Shown piece after piece: positions 10,701 to 18,555 of a stretch of 64,000 nucleotides of DNA. The translations under genes and the position numbers were made by a program. The stretch is from NCBI RefSeq assembly GCF_041227145.1, contig NZ_JBGFSP010000003.1:558001-622000 (forward strand), written 5' to 3'. The first letter of the stretch is position 1; each line of letters begins with the position of its first letter. The stretch comes from Bacteroides sp. AN502(2024). GTDB taxonomy: Bacteria > Bacteroidota > Bacteroidia > Bacteroidales > Bacteroidaceae. The notes under the pieces were generated by a model that was given only the letters and a program-made list of their open reading frames with translations, made no database searches and was not told where the DNA came from.

Positions 10701-11466
10701 ACCAAGCGGTATCTGTGCGGCTATCATCCGTGAGAAGGGTACAAACGGTGAGCGCGAAATGGCTTACTCGCTCTATTTGGCCGGTTTCGATGTAAAAGAT
10801 GTTACGATGACCGACCTCATCAGCGGACGCGAAACATTGGAAGACGTAAACATGATCGTTTACTGTGGTGGTTTCTCTAACTCCGATGTACTGGGCTCTG
10901 CCAAAGGATGGGCAGGCGCCTTCTTGTTCAACCCGAAAGCTAAAGAGGCATTGGATAAATACTATGCACGCGAAGATACATTGTCATTAGGTGTCTGCAA
11001 CGGTTGCCAGCTGATGATGGAACTCAACCTTATCAACCCGGAATTGAAGAAGAAAGGCAAGATGCTGCATAACAATTCGCACAAATTCGAATCACGCTTC
11101 CTCGGCCTTACTATCCCGACCAACCGCAGTGTGATGTTCGGCTCTTTGAGTGGAAACAAACTGGGCATCTGGGTAGCTCACGGAGAAGGAAAATTCTCTT
11201 TGCCGTATGATGAAGACAAATACAATGTAGTGGCGAAGTATAGCTATGACGAATATCCGGGCAACCCGAACGGTTCCGATTATTCTATCGCAGCACTGGC
11301 TAGCGCAGACGGACGTCACCTGGCTATCATGCCTCATCTGGAACGTTCGATCTTCCCATGGCAAAACGGTTATTATCCGGCTGACCGCAAGAATAGCGAT
11401 CAGGTTACTCCATGGATAGAAGCGTTTGTTAATGCCCGCAAGTGGGTGGAAGCAAAAATGAAATAA
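7762..11466 (+). CDS. purL: Phosphoribosylformylglycinamidine synthase, large single-chain form
   Basis: This 1234-residue enzyme converts FGAR, glutamine and ATP to FGAM in purine synthesis. It is the long form seen in Proteobacteria and Bacteroides, with an N-terminal PurS-like domain, a linker domain (NSEHCRHKIF near 168-177), two PurM-like halves and a C-terminal glutaminase domain with nucleophile C1079 in GVCNGCQ. The family motif ETHNFPTTVEPFNGASTGTG is at about 248-267. It is a stand-alone gene with its own promoter and terminator. Length and motifs are complete. Confidence 0.97.
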   Translation: MILFFRTPSRSVIAVESNHQLIPDESNKLCWLFGEAVMESEENLKGCFVGPRREMITPWSTNAVEITQNMGLEGISRIEEYFPVKDENADYDPMLQRMYKGLDPNVFTTNRQPEPLIYIEDLEVYNEQEGLALSKEEMDYLKKVEKDLGRKLTDSEVFGFAQINSEHCRHKIFGGTFIIDGVEQESSLFQMIKKTTQENPNKIISAYKDNVAFAEGPVVEQFAPADHSKPDFFQIKDIKSVISLKAETHNFPTTVEPFNGASTGTGGEIRDRMGGGKGSWPIAGTAVYMTSYPRTDEGREWEEILPVRKWLYQTPEQILIKASNGASDFGNKFGQPLICGSVLTFEHAENKEVYGYDKVIMLAGGVGYGTQRDCLKGTPEAGNKVVVIGGDNYRIGLGGGSVSSVDTGRYSSGIELNAVQRANAEMQKRANNVVRALCEEEVNPVVSIHDHGSAGHVNCLSELVEECGGLIDMSKLPIGDKTLSAKEIIANESQERMGLLIKEEAIEHVRKIAERERAPMYVVGETTGDHRFAFQQADGVRPFDLAVEQMFGSSPKTYMVDKTVERHYEMPKYELSKLHEYLTNVLQLEAVACKDWLTNKVDRSVTGKVARQQCQGELQLPLSDCGVVALDYRGEKGIATSIGHAPQAALADPAAGSILSVSEALTNLVWAPMAEGMDSISLSANWMWPCRSQEGENARLYTAVKALSDFCCALQINVPTGKDSLSMTQKYPNGEKVISPGTVIVSAGGEVSDVKKVVSPVLVNNEKTTLYHIDFSFDELKLGGSAFAQSLGKVGDEVPCVQDAEYFRDAFLAVQELVNKGLILAGHDISAGGLITTLLEMCFSNVEGGMEISLDKMKEEDIVKILFAENPGIVIQISDKHKDEVKKILEEAGVGYIKLGKPTDERHILVSKGGATYQFGIDYMRDVWYSSSYLLDRKQSMNGCAKARFENYKMQPVEFAFMPEFKGKLSQYGITPDRRTPSGICAAIIREKGTNGEREMAYSLYLAGFDVKDVTMTDLISGRETLEDVNMIVYCGGFSNSDVLGSAKGWAGAFLFNPKAKEALDKYYAREDTLSLGVCNGCQLMMELNLINPELKKKGKMLHNNSHKFESRFLGLTIPTNRSVMFGSLSGNKLGIWVAHGEGKFSLPYDEDKYNVVAKYSYDEYPGNPNGSDYSIAALASADGRHLAIMPHLERSIFPWQNGYYPADRKNSDQVTPWIEAFVNARKWVEAKMK

Positions 11467-11485
11467 ATCATTTCTACATTTATAG

Positions 11486-11522
11486 AGGCTGGTACTTTCA
11501 ATAGTACCTGCCTTTTGTTTTA
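11486..11522 (+). terminator. Intrinsic terminator after purL
   Basis: An inverted repeat AGGCTGGTAC and GTACCTGCCT separated by 7 nt, followed by TTTGTTTT, lies 20 bp past the purL stop codon. Confidence 0.75.
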
Positions 11523-11650
11523 TTGAGTTTCTACTCTACCCAAAGGCGTCTGACAAATACCAAAACACTGAAAACAAACAGTATATACAAATAGCTATAA
11601 AATAGTCTGTTTTCTTAATTTTGGGGGGCGATGTTATCTTCCACCAAAAT

Positions 11651-11681
11651 TTTGTAATATAGGATTTTTTTCTTAATTTTG
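11651..11681 (+). promoter_or_regulatory. Promoter for the hybrid two-component regulator
   Basis: TTTG at 11651-11654 and TAATTTTG at 11674-11681 are separated by 19 nt, matching the Bacteroides -33/-7 consensus. The ATG at 11734 lies about 45 nt past the predicted start site. A second TAATTTTG in the same TTCTTAATTTTG context occurs at 11616-11623 but lacks a -33 box. Confidence 0.75.
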
Positions 11682-11733
11682 TCAAACTTTCCCTCTCATT
11701 AAAGATTCAGTAACCCTTAAAGGTCCTATTTAT

Positions 11734-14700
11734 ATGAAAAAATGGCTTTTTCTAATCTTATTGTTTCCTCTAACTTGTGTCGCACAGACATATCGATATC
11801 TCGGAGTGGAGGATGGGTTAAGTAACCGGCGGGTCTACTGCATTCAAAAAGATAAAACCGGATATATGTGGTTCCTCACACACGAAGGTATTGATCGATA
11901 CAATGGAAAAGAATTTAAACGATATAAGCTAATGGATGGTGACACGGAAGTGAACTCTCTATTAAATCTAAACTGGCTTTATATCGATCAGAAAGGAGTC
12001 TTATGGGAAATCGGGAAAAAAGGAAAAGTATTCCAATATGACCCAATTCACGACTGCTTCAATCTGGTATACAAATTACCCATGGAAAGCTTTAGTGAAC
12101 AACCAGATCCAGTAACTTATGCTTGGTGCGATGAGAGCAAGCATATCTGGCTGTGCAATGAAGATACCATCTTTCTCTATAACACAGAAACCCAACAAGT
12201 CACCCATATAAAAAATGAAATAAGTGAAGATATCACTAATATTGAGCAAATAGACAGATCACATTTCTTCATCGGTACGGAATTGGGCATTCATTATGCC
12301 AAACTGGAAAATAACACACTGGAACTTATCAATTGCGATAAGCTGGATAATGTGAAAGTTCAAGTTATCGATCTACATTTCGACAAAAAGATTCGTAAAC
12401 TATTCATCGGAACTTTCCTGCAGGGAATTATCGTTTACGATATGAATACCCAATCTGTCATACGACCGGAAAATAATCTAAAAGACATCAGCATCAAACG
12501 ATTCAAACCGCTAAATGATAAAGAGTTATTGATAGCGACCGATGGCGGAGGAGTACACAAGATAAATATGGATACTTATCAAATAGTACCCGAAATTGTG
12601 GCTGATTATAACAGTAATTGTGGCATGAACGGTAACAGTATCAATGACATTTTCGTGGATGATGAAGAACGGATATGGCTGGCTAATTATCCCATCGGAA
12701 TCACGATACAAAACAATCGTTATACGAGCTACAAATGGATTAAGCACTCCATCGGTAATAAGCAGTCTTTAATCAACGATCAGGTGAACGCCATTATTGA
12801 AGACAGAGACGGAGATTTATGGTTTGCAACGAACAATGGCATCAGTTTTCTTAACTCAAAAACCGGACAATGGAGATCGGTACTTAGTGCTTTTGAAGAG
12901 TCACAAGATAACAAAAGTCACATTTTTCTCACGATATGTGAAGTGGCTCCCGGAACTATCTGGGCAGGCGGATACTCTTCCGGTATTTACCAGATAGATA
13001 AGAAAACGTTCAGTGTTGGTTATTTCATGCCCCCTTTGTACACTCATACAAACAAGCGACCAGACAAATATATACGTGATATCCATACAGATATGCAGGG
13101 TTATATATGGTCGGGAGGATTCTACAACCTCAAACGTATAAATCTGAGAACTCAGGAAGTACGATTTTATGATGGATTAAATTCCATAACCGCCATCATT
13201 GAGAAGAATGAAAAAAGTATGTGGATTGGTAGCGCTACCGGCTTATGTCTGTTAGATAAAGAGTCCGGTAAATTTGAACGAATAAAACTTCCAGTAGAGT
13301 CAAGTTATATCTACTCCTTGTATCAGGCAAAAAACGGTTTATTGTATATAGGTACCAGTGGGTCAGGACTATTGATTTATGATATTAACAAGAAATTGTT
13401 CACTCATTACTACTCTGAAAACTGTGCTTTAATATCCAATAATATCTATACCATCCTATCGGATGAGGACAAAAACATGATAATGAGTACAGAAAGCGGA
13501 CTGACAAGTTTCTATCCCGAAGAAAAAAAATTCCATAACTGGACCAAAGATATGGGATTGATGACCACCCATTTCAATGCGTTGTCAGGCACATTGCGAA
13601 AAAACAATAAATTCATTTTAGGCAGCTTGGACGGAGCAGTTGAATTTGATAAGGACATGAAATTTCCAAGGAGTTATTCCTCCAAAATGATTTTCAGCGA
13701 TTTCAAACTTTTCTATCAGACAATCTATCTGGGTGATGAAGATTCTCCGTTAAAAGCAAGCATCAATGAAACAAAGGAACTGAAGTTAAAATACAATCAG
13801 AACATCTTCTCTTTACAGGTTTCCTCCATCAATTACGATTATCCCGCCAACATCCTTTATTCCTGGAGATTAGAAGGCTTTTATGATGAATGGAGCAAAC
13901 CTGGAACCGAGAATACGATTCGTTACACCAATCTTGCACCGGGCAAATATACACTAAGAGTACGTACTATCTCCAATGAAGACAAACGCATCGTACTTGA
14001 AGAAAGAAGTATGGACATTATTATCTCCCGACCTTTCTGGCTGACAATTTGGGCTATGCTACTTTATGCAGCCTTTCTTTGTCTCATCGCTATCATTCTA
14101 TTACGTATCCTGATTTTGAGAAAGCAGCGTAAAGTCTCTGACGAGAAAATACATTTCTTTATCAATACGGCACATGATATCCGTACCCCATTGACGCTTA
14201 TCAAAGCACCTTTGGAAGAACTACGTGAAAAAGAAGAGTTGAGCAAAGAAGGGATTTCAAACATGAATACGGCATTACGAAACGTCAATGCTCTGCTGCG
14301 CCTGACGACCAATCTTATCAACTTTGAAAGAGCAGACGTATATTCTTCCGAACTATATATTTCAGAACATGAACTAAACGCGTTTACGAATGAAATATTC
14401 AATGCATTTCAACAATACGCCAACATCAAACACATCAACTTCACTTATAAAAGTAATTTCAAATATATGAATGTATGGTTTGATAAAGAGAAGATGGAGT
14501 CTATTTTTAAGAACATCATTACGAATGCATTGAAATATACTCCCGAAAATGGAGATGTACAGGTTTTCGTTTCTGAATCAACGGATTCATGGAGTATGGA
14601 AGTCAGAGACACAGGAATCGGAATTCCGGCTAACGAACAAAAGAAGTTGTTCAAACTACATTTCCGTGGCAGCAATGCTATTAATTCCAAAATAACGGGA

Positions 14701-15738
14701 AGTGGTATCGGACTGATGCTTGTATGGAAGTTAGTCCGATTACACAAAGGAAAGATCAACCTGTCAAGTATCGAAAACCAAGGTTCTGTTATCAAAATAA
14801 CGTTCCCCAAAGATAGCAAGCGTTTCCGAAAAGCACATTTGGCAACTCCAAGCAAACAGCGCATAGCAATCGACAACGTTCCGTCCTCATCACCTGAGAT
14901 TCACGAAACCACACAGAAGAAAGAGAACAGAAATCATCACCGTATCTTGATTGTGGAAGATAATGATGAGTTGCGCAGCTATCTGTCGCAAACATTATCC
15001 AAAGAGTATGTCGTACAGGTTTGTTCCAATGGAAAAGAAGCACTGACGATTATTCCCGAGTACAAACCTGAATTGGTTATTTCAGACATTATGATGCCGG
15101 AAATGCGGGGTGATGAATTATGTCAGGCTATCAAGAATAACATCGAGACTTCCCACATCCCTGTTATCCTGCTGACTGCTTTAAATAATGAAAAAGATAT
15201 CCTCTCGGGACTTCAAATCGGTGCGGATGAATACATTGTGAAGCCATTCAACATCGGTATATTGAAAGCAAATGTGGCCAATCTGCTGGCTAATCGTGCA
15301 CTCCTGCGCAGTAAATACGCAAATCCAGATCTGGATGATGAGGAAAATGATGAAGACTGCATCAACTATTCACAGAATATCGACTGGAAGTTTATCGCAA
15401 ACGTCAAAAAGAATGTGAAAGACAACATCGGCAATCCCGATCTCACGGTAGATGTGTTATGTAACCTGATGGGAATGAGTCGCACAAGTTTTTACAATAA
15501 ATTAAGGGCATTGACCGATCAGGCACCGGGAGATTATATCCGGCTGATTCGTCTGAAACGTGCCGTACAATTATTAAAAGAGGGCACACATAGCATAACA
15601 GAGATTGCAGAGATGACGGGATTCAGTGACGTCAAGTACTTCCGCGAAGTATTTAAGAAGCATTTTAATGTAAGCCCCAGTCAATATGGCAAAGAGAAAA
15701 AAACAGTTAGTAAGGAAGGAGGAGAAAAGAAAGAATGA
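11734..15738 (+). CDS. Hybrid two-component system sensor/regulator (HTCS)
   Basis: This 1334-residue one-protein two-component system has a signal peptide (1-18), periplasmic two-bladed propeller repeats (about 19-690), a Y_Y_Y domain (about 690-765), one transmembrane helix (about 769-793), a histidine kinase with phosphoacceptor H814 in AHDIRTPLTL, an ATPase domain, a receiver with phosphoacceptor D1118 (SDIMMPE) and a C-terminal AraC-type DNA-binding domain (about 1225-1325). Such proteins usually sense a glycan breakdown product and activate a polysaccharide locus. No susCD or glycosidase genes follow here; instead its stop overlaps the ATG of a chrA gene by 4 bp. The ligand is unknown. 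All catalytic residues are present. Confidence 0.93.
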   Translation: MKKWLFLILLFPLTCVAQTYRYLGVEDGLSNRRVYCIQKDKTGYMWFLTHEGIDRYNGKEFKRYKLMDGDTEVNSLLNLNWLYIDQKGVLWEIGKKGKVFQYDPIHDCFNLVYKLPMESFSEQPDPVTYAWCDESKHIWLCNEDTIFLYNTETQQVTHIKNEISEDITNIEQIDRSHFFIGTELGIHYAKLENNTLELINCDKLDNVKVQVIDLHFDKKIRKLFIGTFLQGIIVYDMNTQSVIRPENNLKDISIKRFKPLNDKELLIATDGGGVHKINMDTYQIVPEIVADYNSNCGMNGNSINDIFVDDEERIWLANYPIGITIQNNRYTSYKWIKHSIGNKQSLINDQVNAIIEDRDGDLWFATNNGISFLNSKTGQWRSVLSAFEESQDNKSHIFLTICEVAPGTIWAGGYSSGIYQIDKKTFSVGYFMPPLYTHTNKRPDKYIRDIHTDMQGYIWSGGFYNLKRINLRTQEVRFYDGLNSITAIIEKNEKSMWIGSATGLCLLDKESGKFERIKLPVESSYIYSLYQAKNGLLYIGTSGSGLLIYDINKKLFTHYYSENCALISNNIYTILSDEDKNMIMSTESGLTSFYPEEKKFHNWTKDMGLMTTHFNALSGTLRKNNKFILGSLDGAVEFDKDMKFPRSYSSKMIFSDFKLFYQTIYLGDEDSPLKASINETKELKLKYNQNIFSLQVSSINYDYPANILYSWRLEGFYDEWSKPGTENTIRYTNLAPGKYTLRVRTISNEDKRIVLEERSMDIIISRPFWLTIWAMLLYAAFLCLIAIILLRILILRKQRKVSDEKIHFFINTAHDIRTPLTLIKAPLEELREKEELSKEGISNMNTALRNVNALLRLTTNLINFERADVYSSELYISEHELNAFTNEIFNAFQQYANIKHINFTYKSNFKYMNVWFDKEKMESIFKNIITNALKYTPENGDVQVFVSESTDSWSMEVRDTGIGIPANEQKKLFKLHFRGSNAINSKITGSGIGLMLVWKLVRLHKGKINLSSIENQGSVIKITFPKDSKRFRKAHLATPSKQRIAIDNVPSSSPEIHETTQKKENRNHHRILIVEDNDELRSYLSQTLSKEYVVQVCSNGKEALTIIPEYKPELVISDIMMPEMRGDELCQAIKNNIETSHIPVILLTALNNEKDILSGLQIGADEYIVKPFNIGILKANVANLLANRALLRSKYANPDLDDEENDEDCINYSQNIDWKFIANVKKNVKDNIGNPDLTVDVLCNLMGMSRTSFYNKLRALTDQAPGDYIRLIRLKRAVQLLKEGTHSITEIAEMTGFSDVKYFREVFKKHFNVSPSQYGKEKKTVSKEGGEKKE

Positions 15739-16280
15739 ACATTTATCTCAAAGCATTTGGAATCTTTTTTAAAATAGGAGCCTTTACTATTGGAGGAGGA
15801 TATGCAATGGTGCCGCTGATTGAAAATGAAATTGTCACCAAGCGAAAATGGATTGCACAGGAAGATTTTATAGATCTGTTGGCTATCGCCCAATCCGCTC
15901 CGGGAATTCTGGCAGTCAATATTTCTATCTTCATAGGATATAAACTGCGTGGTATTCGGGGAAGTATTATCACAGCGTTGGGGACTATTTTACCGTCTTT
16001 CGTTATCATATTGGCTATCGCCTTGTTTTTCCATAGTTTTCAGGACAATCCGATAGTGGAACGTATTTTTAAAGGAATCCGGCCGGCAGTAGTAGCACTC
16101 ATCGCGGCACCGACCTTTACCATGGGACGATCTGCTAAAATCAACCGCTACAATCTATGGATTCCTGTTGTTTCGGCCTTATTAATCTGGCTGTTAGGGT
16201 TCTCCCCTATCTGGATTATTATTGCTGCCGGTGTAGGAGGTTTCCTATGGGGAAAATTCAAGAAAGTTAAGAACAAATGA
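15735..16280 (+). CDS. chrA: ChrA-family transporter, half-size, first of pair
   Basis: A 181-residue membrane protein of the chromate ion transporter family, equivalent to one half of the long ChrA protein. The repeat-domain motifs FKIGAFTIGGGYAMVPLIE (about 11-29) and AIAQSAPGILAVN (about 53-65) are clear. Short ChrA proteins come in pairs that function together, as found here with the next gene. The first codon overlaps the end of the regulator gene (ATGA), so translation of transporter and regulator is probably coupled. The natural substrate may be chromate, sulfate or another anion. Confidence 0.9.
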   Translation: MNIYLKAFGIFFKIGAFTIGGGYAMVPLIENEIVTKRKWIAQEDFIDLLAIAQSAPGILAVNISIFIGYKLRGIRGSIITALGTILPSFVIILAIALFFHSFQDNPIVERIFKGIRPAVVALIAAPTFTMGRSAKINRYNLWIPVVSALLIWLLGFSPIWIIIAAGVGGFLWGKFKKVKNK

Positions 16281-16302
16281 GCATGATATCATTATTAATT
16301 AT

Positions 16303-16851
16303 ATGATTTACTTAGAGTTATTCTATACATTTTTCAAAATCGGCCTCTTTGGGTTCGGTGGTGGGTACGCCATGCTTTCCATGATCCAAGGTGAAGTGGT
16401 TACCCGCCACGAATGGGTGAGTTCACAGGAGTTTACTGATATTGTAGCAATCAGTCAGATGACCCCGGGACCTATCGGCATTAATGCAGCGACCTATGTA
16501 GGATTTACTTCTACCGGAAGTGTTTTAGGGTCCATCATTGCAACTTTTGCAGTGGTTCTCCCCTCTTTTATCTTGATACTAACCATTAGTAAATTCTTTT
16601 TAAGGTACCAGAAGCACCCTGTGGTGGAATCTATCTTCGACGGACTGCGCCCGGCAGTAGTGGGACTGCTCGCTTCCGCTGCGCTGCTATTAATGAATGT
16701 GGAAAATTTCGGTTCTCCTACGGAAGATACTTATTCATTCGTTATCAGTGTCATTATATTCCTGATTGTTTTCATCGGAACAAGGAGATACAAAGCCAAC
16801 CCGATAGCAATGATTATCGCCTGTGGCATTGCAGGACTACTACTTTACTAA
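16303..16851 (+). CDS. chrA: ChrA-family transporter, half-size, second of pair
   Basis: A 182-residue partner to the preceding gene, 22 bp downstream. It has the same half-domain layout, with FKIGLFGFGGGYAMLSMIQ (about 11-29) and AISQMTPGPIGINAATYVG (about 49-67), the second being closer to the canonical ChrA motif. The two halves differ enough to be ancient paralogues and would assemble as an antiparallel pair. No obvious terminator follows in the 100-bp convergent gap with the next minus-strand gene. Confidence 0.9.
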   Translation: MIYLELFYTFFKIGLFGFGGGYAMLSMIQGEVVTRHEWVSSQEFTDIVAISQMTPGPIGINAATYVGFTSTGSVLGSIIATFAVVLPSFILILTISKFFLRYQKHPVVESIFDGLRPAVVGLLASAALLLMNVENFGSPTEDTYSFVISVIIFLIVFIGTRRYKANPIAMIIACGIAGLLLY

Positions 16852-16951
16852 CTGGTAACGATTGCACGATATACCATGAACTGTAAAAAAACAGTGAACA
16901 AACTGCACAATCTTGGCAGAGTATTCACCGTTTATCGTTCATTCTATGTCT

Positions 16952-18463
16952 TTACAGCTTCATCTTCTTACTTACAGATTTGGATTCATTATGCAAGCGG
17001 TCTAAAGCTGTCACTACATAACGGCATTTCGTTTTTCCTGTTTCATAAGGAAGTTTGTAAAACGGATTGCGTGTGATAGCTACAATATGAGAAGGGTCGT
17101 CCAGATTCACCTTTTCTTTACTGCCAAAACGATAGACTACATATTGAACAGCCTTATCCATCTCCGTATCAGCTTTTGGAGCTGTCCAGAAAAGGATATA
17201 ACCATCTTCTGTCCATACTTTTTTCATTTTGCGCACCTTGCCCGGAGCTTTATCATCCATAAAATCAAAGACTGGAATCAAGGCAGGATATTTATGATAT
17301 TCACTGATTAAAGCATCGCGATATCTACCCTGATTCTCAACAACGGCTGTCGCATACCATTGACAGCTGCCTCCGATTGTCTGGTAGGCACGTTGCAAAG
17401 CCATCTTTCGAGGAAGCTGATTGATAGAAGGATTCTTCGGATCGGCAAACTGAACAGTCTTCGGTACGGACTGACCGATAAACAACGGCCGGTTTTCCGA
17501 ATGAGTAGCCCACCATTTCACCAATGTCTCATAGTCGGCAGCTTTATGGCCGATCTCCCAATAAATTTGCGGAATATTATAATCAATCCATCCTTCACGT
17601 GCCCAAAGAAGTACATCAGCATAAAGATCATCATAGTTCTGCAAGCCATTGGTGTTACTTCCCAACGGATCGCTCTTCTGATTCCGATAGATGCCAAACG
17701 GACTAACACCGAACTTCACCCATGGTTTGATGCCACGAATCGTTTCGTGAAGCTTCTTTATCAACACATTCACATTACTACGACGCCAATCCGCCTTATT
17801 GGTGAAACCTCCACCGTAGCGGGCGAAACTTGCATCATCCGGAAAATCCAATCCATTAACCGGATAAGGATAGAAATAATCATCCATGTGAATAGCATCT
17901 ACATCATAACGAGACACAATATCGGTCACAATCTTACAGATATGCTCCCGGCTTTCAGGAAGTGCCGGATCGAAATACAGTTGATCACCATAAGTAACAA
18001 ACCATTCCGGATGCTGGTGATAAATATGTTCCGGTGCTAACTTATTCTTTAACGAGGTCTTCACTCGGTAAGGATTGATCCAGGCATGAAATTCCAGATT
18101 CCGCTTCTGACATTCTTCAATCATAAACTGCATCGGATCCCACATAGGAGAAGGCATCTGCCCTTGTGTCCCTGTCAGGAAACGGCTCCACGGCTCATGC
18201 TGGGAAGCGTATAATGCATCCGCCTCAGGACGTACTTGAAAGATGATTGCGTTAATGCCGGCTTCCTGAAGAGAGTTCAGCTGACTAATCAACATTTGTT
18301 TCAGCCTCTCTGTGGGAATGCCATGAAACTGACCGTTAACAGCTTGTATCCACGCTCCACGGAATTCACGTTTAGGATATTGATTGCCTGATGGCACCTG
18401 TGCCCTCACTCCTACTACCAGAAGAAGAGCTAAAAGTAAAAGATAGTTTTTCAGCTTCATCAT
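16952..18463 (-). CDS. Secreted glycosyl hydrolase-like 10 (GHL10/DUF187) protein, copy A
   Basis: The start is taken at MMKLKNYLLL (18463; the adjacent ATG at 18460 is equal), giving about 503 residues with a signal peptide ending near VRAQ. The GHL10 domain follows, with FRGAWIQAV, NAIIFQVRPEADALY and DAIHMDDYFYPYP motifs, and a C-terminal fibronectin-like region after about residue 400. The family includes the E. coli enzyme DigH, a glycosidase acting on denuded peptidoglycan, so a cell-wall role is likely but the substrate is not shown. A second member sits at 26579-28045. It is transcribed divergently from uvrA. Confidence 0.87.
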   Translation of the reverse strand: MMKLKNYLLLLALLLVVGVRAQVPSGNQYPKREFRGAWIQAVNGQFHGIPTERLKQMLISQLNSLQEAGINAIIFQVRPEADALYASQHEPWSRFLTGTQGQMPSPMWDPMQFMIEECQKRNLEFHAWINPYRVKTSLKNKLAPEHIYHQHPEWFVTYGDQLYFDPALPESREHICKIVTDIVSRYDVDAIHMDDYFYPYPVNGLDFPDDASFARYGGGFTNKADWRRSNVNVLIKKLHETIRGIKPWVKFGVSPFGIYRNQKSDPLGSNTNGLQNYDDLYADVLLWAREGWIDYNIPQIYWEIGHKAADYETLVKWWATHSENRPLFIGQSVPKTVQFADPKNPSINQLPRKMALQRAYQTIGGSCQWYATAVVENQGRYRDALISEYHKYPALIPVFDFMDDKAPGKVRKMKKVWTEDGYILFWTAPKADTEMDKAVQYVVYRFGSKEKVNLDDPSHIVAITRNPFYKLPYETGKTKCRYVVTALDRLHNESKSVSKKMKL

Positions 18464-18488
18464 ATTCTTAAATCGTAATAATGTGACG

Positions 18489-18527
18489 CAAAGATAATAC
18501 AAACTCCCGATAAATTCGCTAACTTTG
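18489..18527. promoter_or_regulatory. Divergent -7 elements for GHL10 copy A (minus) and uvrA (plus)
   Basis: On the minus strand TATCTTTG is read from 18496 to 18489, about 26 bp before the GHL10 start. On the plus strand TAACTTTG at 18520-18527 lies 28 bp before the uvrA ATG. Both fit TAnnTTTG; neither has a good TTTG -33 box. Confidence 0.6.
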
Positions 18528-18555
18528 CCGACTACCATAAAACAAGAAGTATTTT

